Shown here: positions 6,479 to 10,757 of the stretch, piece after piece
Numbering within the stretch: the first letter of the stretch is position 1
How the letters are laid out: the number at the start of each line of letters is the position of its first letter
DNA from: Candidatus Dormiibacterota bacterium
GTDB lineage: Bacteria > Chloroflexota > Dormibacteria > Aeolococcales > Bog-877
Assembly: GCA_003135035.1 (NCBI GenBank)
Contig: PLDE01000111.1
Span: 668 to 11,424, forward strand
Direction: 5' to 3'
DNA: 10,757 nucleotides
Position numbers and translations under genes: made by a program
Notes under the pieces: generated by a model
Told to the model about the DNA's origin: nothing
The model's input: only the letters and a program-made list of their open reading frames with translations
Database searches by the model: none

Positions 6479-7366
6479 CTAGGAGCTCCGAGCGGCACCC
6501 AGCCGCTCGCGGGTCAGCTCAACGATCTGCTCGATGGTGTCGGCGACCTTAACTCCCGCCTTCTCCAGCGCCGCCACCTTGGAGGCGGGGCTGCCGGTGG
6601 TTCCACTGATGATCGCCCCGGCGTGGCCCATGCGCTTTCCTGGAGGAGCGCTCCGTCCACTGATGAAGCCGACGACCGGCTTGGGATAGCCGCGGCCGAT
6701 CAGCTCCGCCGCCCTCTCCTCGTCGGAGCCGCCGATCTCTCCGGCCAGGACCACCAGGGTGGTCTCCTCGTCGGCGGCGAAGAGTTCTACGACGTCCGAG
6801 AAGCTGAGCCCCAGGACGGGGTCACCGCCGATGCCAACCGAGGTCGATTGGCCGTAGCCGGCCCGGGCCAACGCCTGGATGATCTCGTAGGTCAGGGTGC
6901 CGGAGCGTGACACCACCCCCACCTCTCCCGGGTTGGCGATGTGGTTGGGAATGATCCCCACCTTGGCCCGCTCCCCGGGGGACATCAATCCCGGGCAGTT
7001 GGGCCCGATCAGCCGGGTGCCCCGCGCGCTGATGAAGGCACGCGCTCGGACCATGTCGTTGACCGGGATCAGCTCGGTGATGGCGACGACCAGGGAGATC
7101 CCCGCGGCCGACGACTCCATGATGGCGTCGGCGGCAAAGGGCGGCGGTACGAACACCCCGGCGGTGTCGGCGCCGGTCGCCTCGACAGCCTCGCGGACGG
7201 TGTCGAAGACAGGCACTCCCAGGTGCTTGGTACCACCCTTGCCGGGCGAGACACCGGCCACCACCTGAGTGCCGAAGTCGAGCATCTGCTGAGTGTGGAA
7301 GGAGCCCTCACTGCCAGTCATCCCCTGGACCAAGACCTTGGAGGCGCGATTGAGGAGGATGCTCAT
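6479..7366 (-). CDS. sucD: Succinyl-CoA synthetase, alpha subunit
   Basis: The alpha subunit binds CoA and carries the phosphohistidine of the enzyme that interconverts succinyl-CoA and succinate with synthesis or use of a nucleoside triphosphate. It is 295 residues against about 289 in E. coli. It shows the CoA-binding N-terminus VQGMTGSEG (13-21), GPNCPG (121-126), SRSGTLTYE (153-161), [10 protein letters not shown] (177-186), and the active-site His248 in [13 protein letters not shown]. The ATG at 7366 follows the sucC TGA after a single base, so the two subunits are translationally coupled and made in equal amounts. The closely related malate-CoA ligase (malate thiokinase) has the same fold and motifs; the neighbouring propionyl-CoA genes make the succinyl-CoA role more likely. 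Confidence 0.93.
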   Translation of the reverse strand: MSILLNRASKVLVQGMTGSEGSFHTQQMLDFGTQVVAGVSPGKGGTKHLGVPVFDTVREAVEATGADTAGVFVPPPFAADAIMESSAAGISLVVAITELIPVNDMVRARAFISARGTRLIGPNCPGLMSPGERAKVGIIPNHIANPGEVGVVSRSGTLTYEIIQALARAGYGQSTSVGIGGDPVLGLSFSDVVELFAADEETTLVVLAGEIGGSDEERAAELIGRGYPKPVVGFISGRSAPPGKRMGHAGAIISGTTGSPASKVAALEKAGVKVADTIEQIVELTRERLGAARSS

Positions 7367-7367
7367 C

Positions 7368-8555
7368 TCAGCTGCTGCCGGTGCTGCCGATCAGCTCGAC
7401 GATCTTGCGCGCCGCCTCGGGAGCCGACACCGCCGGGGTGATACCCGCCGCCTCGAGGAGCTGGCGTCCCTCCTCCTCGCGAGTACCGGTCATGCGGACC
7501 ACCAGAGGCAGCTGCATACCCAGCTCGTCCCGAGCGCTGATCAAACCTCGGGCGACCTCGTCGCCGCGGGTGATCCCTCCGAAGATGTTGACGAAGACCC
7601 CCTGCACCGCCGGGTCGAGCAAGAGCATCTCCAGCGCCTGCTTGACCACCTCCGCCTTGGCGCCCCCGCCGATGTCGAGGAAGTTGGCGGCGCTGCCGCC
7701 GTGCTGCTTGACCAGGTCCAGGGTGTTCATCACCAGGCCGGCTCCGTTGCCGATGATGCCCACGCTCCCCCCCAGGTGAACGTAGGTGAGCCCCCGGCGC
7801 CGCGCCTCGACCTCGAGCGGATCGTCCCCACTGGTGGCGGCGGAGGCGTCCGGGCCGAGCTCGCGAACCAGGTCGCGGTGGCGGAATTCGGCGTTCTGGT
7901 CAATCTCGATCTTGGCATCGCCGGCGATCACCTGCCCACTGGCGGTGACCACCAGGGGGTTGATCTCGCAGAGGCTGGCGTCGAGCTCCTGGGAGAGACG
8001 GAAGAGGCTCTGCACCACGGGCACCAGCTCGGCCAGGTAACGCGCCTTGGGCAGGGTCTCGTCCCCACCGACCGCCTCCAGCGCCTGCAGCGTCAGCTCA
8101 CGGATCTCGAACGCCTGAGGACCGGCAAAGGGGTCCGGCCAGAGCTTGGCGATCTTCTCTGGAGAATGCTCCGCCACCTCCTCGATCTCCATGCCGCCGG
8201 CGAAGGAGAGGATGACCACCATGGAGCGGCGGTCCCGGTCCACGGTGACGCCCAGGTAGATCTCCTTGGCGATCTCCAGCGCCTCCTCGCAGAGCACGGA
8301 GGGCACGCTGTAGCCATGGATCTCCATGCTCAGGATCGCTGCCGCAGCGGCATGTGCCTCGGCCGGAGTCTTGGCCAGCTTGACCCCTCCGGCCTTGCCT
8401 CTGCCCCCGATCGGAACCTGGGCCTTAATTACCACCGGGCCCATCTCCTGGGCAGCCTTCTCGGCTTCCTGAGGAGAGCGGGCGACCAGCCCGGTCGGGC
8501 ACTCGATCCCGACTCGGCGCAGTCGCTCCTTGGCCTGATGCTCGAGCAGCTTCAC
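7368..8555 (-). CDS. sucC: Succinyl-CoA synthetase, beta subunit (ADP/GDP-forming)
   Basis: The beta subunit contributes the ATP-grasp nucleotide site and, with SucD, the succinate site. It is 395 residues (E. coli 388). The ATP-grasp segment [20 protein letters not shown] lies at 41-60. Magnesium ligands are present as Asn199 in CEINPLVV and Asp213 in [21 protein letters not shown] (269-281) and [16 protein letters not shown] (323-338) form the C-terminal domain that contacts SucD. The start is GTG 8555, opening [11 protein letters not shown], with GGGAGG (8566-8561) five nt upstream. The frame runs 11 codons further to 8588 but that stretch holds the ribosome-binding site. It lies 100 bp after pccB, and the gap carries a strong hairpin. 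Nucleotide preference cannot be read with confidence. Confidence 0.93.
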   Translation of the reverse strand: MKLLEHQAKERLRRVGIECPTGLVARSPQEAEKAAQEMGPVVIKAQVPIGGRGKAGGVKLAKTPAEAHAAAAAILSMEIHGYSVPSVLCEEALEIAKEIYLGVTVDRDRRSMVVILSFAGGMEIEEVAEHSPEKIAKLWPDPFAGPQAFEIRELTLQALEAVGGDETLPKARYLAELVPVVQSLFRLSQELDASLCEINPLVVTASGQVIAGDAKIEIDQNAEFRHRDLVRELGPDASAATSGDDPLEVEARRRGLTYVHLGGSVGIIGNGAGLVMNTLDLVKQHGGSAANFLDIGGGAKAEVVKQALEMLLLDPAVQGVFVNIFGGITRGDEVARGLISARDELGMQLPLVVRMTGTREEEGRQLLEAAGITPAVSAPEAARKIVELIGSTGSS

Positions 8556-8611
8556 CGGCGCCTCCCTTGGGCCGGTGCACCCGGCCACCGCCTCGTCGTC
8601 CTCAGTTTAGG

Positions 8612-8643
8612 TGACCGCCAGCGAGTTCCCGTCGCGGCGGTCA
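8612..8643 (-). promoter_or_regulatory. Strong intercistronic hairpin between pccB and sucC
   Basis: In the minus-strand transcript, TGACCGCC then GCGA pair with TCGC then GGCGGTCA around the loop CGGGAAC, giving 12 bp with one bulged T. It begins 12 nt after the pccB stop. The sequence that follows is CCTAAACTG, not a U-run, so it is not a standard intrinsic terminator. It could stabilise the pccB 3' end, mark an RNA processing site, or partly terminate. Confidence 0.5.
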
Positions 8644-8655
8644 AAGCCGGGGACG

Positions 8656-10284
8656 TCAGAGAGGGATGTTGCCGTGCCGGCGATGAGGGGCCACCACCTG
8701 CTTGGTCCTCGCCATGCGTAGAGCCGCCACCAGAGAGCTCCGAGTGTGGCGCGGTTCGATGACGTCATCGATGTAACCGCGTTCGGCCGCCTGATAGGGA
8801 TTGGCGAACTGGTCACGATAGGAGGCGATCAGAGCATCGCGGTCGACCTTGGCCTGCCCCGGTCGCTGCCGGCCGAGAAACTGGACGGCACCCTCCGCGC
8901 CCATCACCGCAATCTCCGCCGAGGGCCAGGCCACGTTGTAGTCAGCCCCAATGTTTTTGCTGCACATCACGTCGTAGGCACCGCCATACGCCTTGCGGGT
9001 GATGACGGTCAGCTTGGGCACCGTCGCCTCGGCGAAGGCGTAGAGCAGTTTGGCGCCGTGGCGGATGATGCCGCCGTACTCCTGCTCGGTCCCGGGAAGG
9101 AAGCCGGGAACGTCGACAAAGGTAACCAGAGGAATGTTAAAGGCATCACAAAAGCGCACAAATCGTGCTCCTTTGACCGATGCGTTGATGTCCAGGGCGC
9201 CGGCTAGGTGGCGTGGTTGGTTGGCCACCACGCCCACGCTCTCGCCATCGAGATGAGCGAAACCAACGACCAGGTTGGGGGCGTAGAGAGGTTGCACTTC
9301 GAGGAAGTGTCCGTCATCAAAAACCCGGGTAATCACATCGCGCATGTCGTAGGGGATGTTCTGGCTTTCCGGAATGATCTCCTGCAGCTCGACGTCGGCG
9401 CGATCGCGGGGATCATCACTCTCTCGCAGCGGCGGCGCTTCCCAACTGTTCTGGGGGAGGAAGGCGAGCAGTTCGCGGACCTGGCGGAAGACTTCATCTT
9501 CGTTCTTGGCCTCAAAGTGGGCGACGCCACTGCGCTGGGAGTGGATGTCCGCCCCACCCAGCTGCTCTTGGTCGACCGTTTCCCCGGTCGTCACCCGAAC
9601 CACCTCCGGTCCGGTTATGAACATGTAGCCCACCTTGCGCACCATGAAGGTGAAGTCGGTGATGGCGGGAGAGTAGACGGCCCCGCCGGTGCAGGGTCCG
9701 GCGATGATCGAGAGCTGGGGTACCACCCCGCTGGCGCGAACGTTGCGATAGAAGATGTCGGCATAACCGGCCAGCGAGACAACGCCCTCTTGGATGCGGG
9801 CGCCGGCGCTGTCGTTGATGCCGATCACCGGCGTCCCGGTGCGCTCGGCCAAATCCATCACCTTGCAGACCTTCTCGGCGAAGGCCTCGCCCAAGGACCC
9901 GCCCATGAAGGACGCGTCGTGGGAGAAGATGAAGACCTGGCGACCTCCAATCAGGCCGAAACCGGTCACTACGCCATCGCCCAGGGCTCGGCGCTCGGCC
10001 ATGTCGAACTGGGTCGAGCGGTGGGTTACGAAGGCGTCCAGCTCGACGAAGCTGCCCGCATCGAGGAGGCGCCGGATCCTCTCTCGGGCGGTGAGCTTGC
10101 CCTTGCTCCGCTGCACTCGCTCCGGCTCGCCATCGCGATGCACGGCATCGTGGCGGCGCTTGCGAAGCTGGTTGATCAAACGCTCATTGGCGCTGGGAGT
10201 AGCCGTCGAACGGCGGCCCGCTTTGTTAGGCCGGGGCGCCGGGCTGGGCGACCCCTCCCCCGCCGCCGACTCAGGTTTGACCAT
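8656..10284 (-). CDS. pccB: Acyl-CoA carboxylase carboxyltransferase (beta) subunit, propionyl-CoA type
   Basis: This subunit transfers the carboxyl group from biotin to an acyl-CoA, most likely propionyl-CoA to (S)-methylmalonyl-CoA. It needs a biotinylated alpha subunit that is not in the window. From ATG 10284 it has 542 residues. The core begins near residue 33 ([13 protein letters not shown]) and is typical of Pcc[21 protein letters not shown] (62-81), [13 protein letters not shown] (156-168), [16 protein letters not shown] (197-212), [20 protein letters not shown] (391-410). [12 protein letters not shown] follows, whose Asp438 matches the residue (D422 in Streptomyces coelicolor PccB) known to influence acyl-CoA choice. 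The first 30 or so residues are a Pro/Ser/Ala-rich extension. ATG 10302 in the same frame is an equally possible start, and neither has a clear Shine-Dalgarno sequence. The frame is open to 10617 but that part overlaps the divergent aquaporin gene. It may be the first gene of the cluster. Confidence 0.9.
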   Translation of the reverse strand: MVKPESAAGEGSPSPAPRPNKAGRRSTATPSANERLINQLRKRRHDAVHRDGEPERVQRSKGKLTARERIRRLLDAGSFVELDAFVTHRSTQFDMAERRALGDGVVTGFGLIGGRQVFIFSHDASFMGGSLGEAFAEKVCKVMDLAERTGTPVIGINDSAGARIQEGVVSLAGYADIFYRNVRASGVVPQLSIIAGPCTGGAVYSPAITDFTFMVRKVGYMFITGPEVVRVTTGETVDQEQLGGADIHSQRSGVAHFEAKNEDEVFRQVRELLAFLPQNSWEAPPLRESDDPRDRADVELQEIIPESQNIPYDMRDVITRVFDDGHFLEVQPLYAPNLVVGFAHLDGESVGVVANQPRHLAGALDINASVKGARFVRFCDAFNIPLVTFVDVPGFLPGTEQEYGGIIRHGAKLLYAFAEATVPKLTVITRKAYGGAYDVMCSKNIGADYNVAWPSAEIAVMGAEGAVQFLGRQRPGQAKVDRDALIASYRDQFANPYQAAERGYIDDVIEPRHTRSSLVAALRMARTKQVVAPHRRHGNIPL

Positions 10285-10349
10285 CTCGACATCTTCGCCC
10301 ATCTGGCGGCGGGCCAGCGTCCCAGCGCCGCGCCGGGGAGGCGCGCCAG

Positions 10350-10757
10350 ATGCCCCTAAACACCGTGGCTGCCCGCGGCCTGGGTGGACAGCTGGCGCCC
10401 CCCTCCCTCGGCCATCCACCCCGGAACGGCTGGCACTGGTCGGAGTGGGCAGCTGAGGGAACCGGTACCGCGATCCTGGTGCTGGGCGGACTGAGCGCCG
10501 TCTGCCTCGACTTCGGCAAGGGGTCGCCCATGCCCGGGCTGCTCCCCTCCGCCTCGCTCCGACTGCTCCTGACCGGCCTGCTCTTCGCCGGCACGGGGAG
10601 CGTGGTGGCGATATCACCGCTCGGACGCCTCAGCGGCGCTCACCTCAATCCGGCCGTGACGCTGGCCTTTTGGTCGAGCGGACACGTCTCCCGCTCCGAT
10701 GTGCTCGGCTACCTCAGCTCCCAGATACTCGGCGCCCTGGTCGGCGTGGCCCTGCTC
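10350..10757 (+). CDS. Aquaporin/MIP family channel, N-terminal part (cut by window edge)
   Basis: The product is a membrane channel for water or small neutral solutes. The 136 codons visible run off the right edge without a stop. A basic, Pro/Gly-rich N-terminus of about 30 residues precedes [10 protein letters not shown]. Hydrophobic helix [14 protein letters not shown] (about 40-53) follows, then helix [19 protein letters not shown] (about 70-88). Next is the first signature half-helix, [14 protein letters not shown] (about 94-107), with the NPA box that lines the pore. A third helix ([17 protein letters not shown]) is under way at the edge. The ATG at 10350 has GGGGAGG eight nt upstream, a good ribosome-binding site. 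The gene is divergent from pccB. The second NPA box and the selectivity-filter residues are outside the window, so water channel and glycerol facilitator cannot be separated. Confidence 0.85.
   Translation, partial: MPLNTVAARGLGGQLAPPSLGHPPRNGWHWSEWAAEGTGTAILVLGGLSAVCLDFGKGSPMPGLLPSASLRLLLTGLLFAGTGSVVAISPLGRLSGAHLNPAVTLAFWSSGHVSRSDVLGYLSSQILGALVGVALL

Noticed and set aside
5333..6910. 525-codon open frame on the plus strand opposite the acyl-CoA dehydrogenase and sucD
   Set aside because: It is antisense to two genes with complete catalytic motifs, spans the junction between them, and gives low-complexity Gly/Leu/Arg sequence, as expected of mirror frames in high-GC DNA.
7293..8762. 489-codon plus-strand open frame opposite sucC
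   Set aside because: Antisense shadow of sucC; no recognisable domain, His/Gln/Leu-rich composition typical of such shadows.
9208..10359. 383-codon plus-strand open frame opposite pccB
   Set aside because: Shadow of the conserved carboxyltransferase gene, and no domain is recognisable.
1..10757. tRNA, rRNA, CRISPR, insertion sequence or attachment site
   Set aside because: Reading both strands I found no T-loop-like sequence, spaced repeats, transposase or integrase fragments, or flanking direct repeats.

Overview
The window is high-GC DNA, well above 60% by eye, with short intergenic gaps and frequent GTG or TTG starts. It reads as a bacterial chromosome from a high-GC aerobic heterotroph, such as an actinobacterium or a related soil lineage. 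The phylum cannot be fixed from sequence alone. No rRNA, tRNA, transposase, integrase or CRISPR array was seen.

Right two thirds (about 2825-10302, all minus strand): six genes lie head to tail and are probably one transcription unit. In transcription order they are the acyl-CoA carboxylase carboxyltransferase (pccB-type), succinyl-CoA synthetase beta and alpha (sucC, sucD), an acyl-CoA dehydrogenase, an acetyl-CoA acetyltransferase-type thiolase, and a second acyl-CoA dehydrogenase. Spacing between sucC, sucD and the first dehydrogenase is 1 and 6 nt. A 100-bp gap with a strong hairpin separates pccB from sucC. At the extreme right edge a divergent aquaporin/MIP-family gene begins on the plus strand, leaving only about 47-65 bp between the two starts.

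Middle and left (about 1-2824): a small plus-strand gene encodes a 64-residue protein with two CxxCxGxG knuckles and converges on the dehydrogenase. Next comes a minus-strand pair: a short PadR-family repressor with a perfect 11-bp inverted repeat upstream (a likely operator), followed by a class II Fic protein with an intact HPFxDGNGRxGR motif and an inhibitory-helix motif. About 460 bp with no recognisable gene follows. At the left edge is the first 46 codons of what looks like a MeaB/ArgK-type GTPase, the chaperone of methylmalonyl-CoA mutase.

How the genes fit together: the dehydrogenases and thiolase can carry out parts of fatty-acid or branched-chain amino-acid beta-oxidation, yielding acetyl-CoA and propionyl-CoA. 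PccB (with a biotin carboxylase subunit not present here) would make methylmalonyl-CoA. The mutase, serviced by MeaB, would give succinyl-CoA, and SucCD would release succinate while conserving a nucleoside triphosphate. This pathway reading is inference from gene content. The PadR-Fic pair looks like an accessory module sitting between parts of this metabolic locus. I found no clearly new system; the most useful leads are the PadR operator with its Fic partner, the small CxxCxGxG gene, and the intercistronic hairpin.
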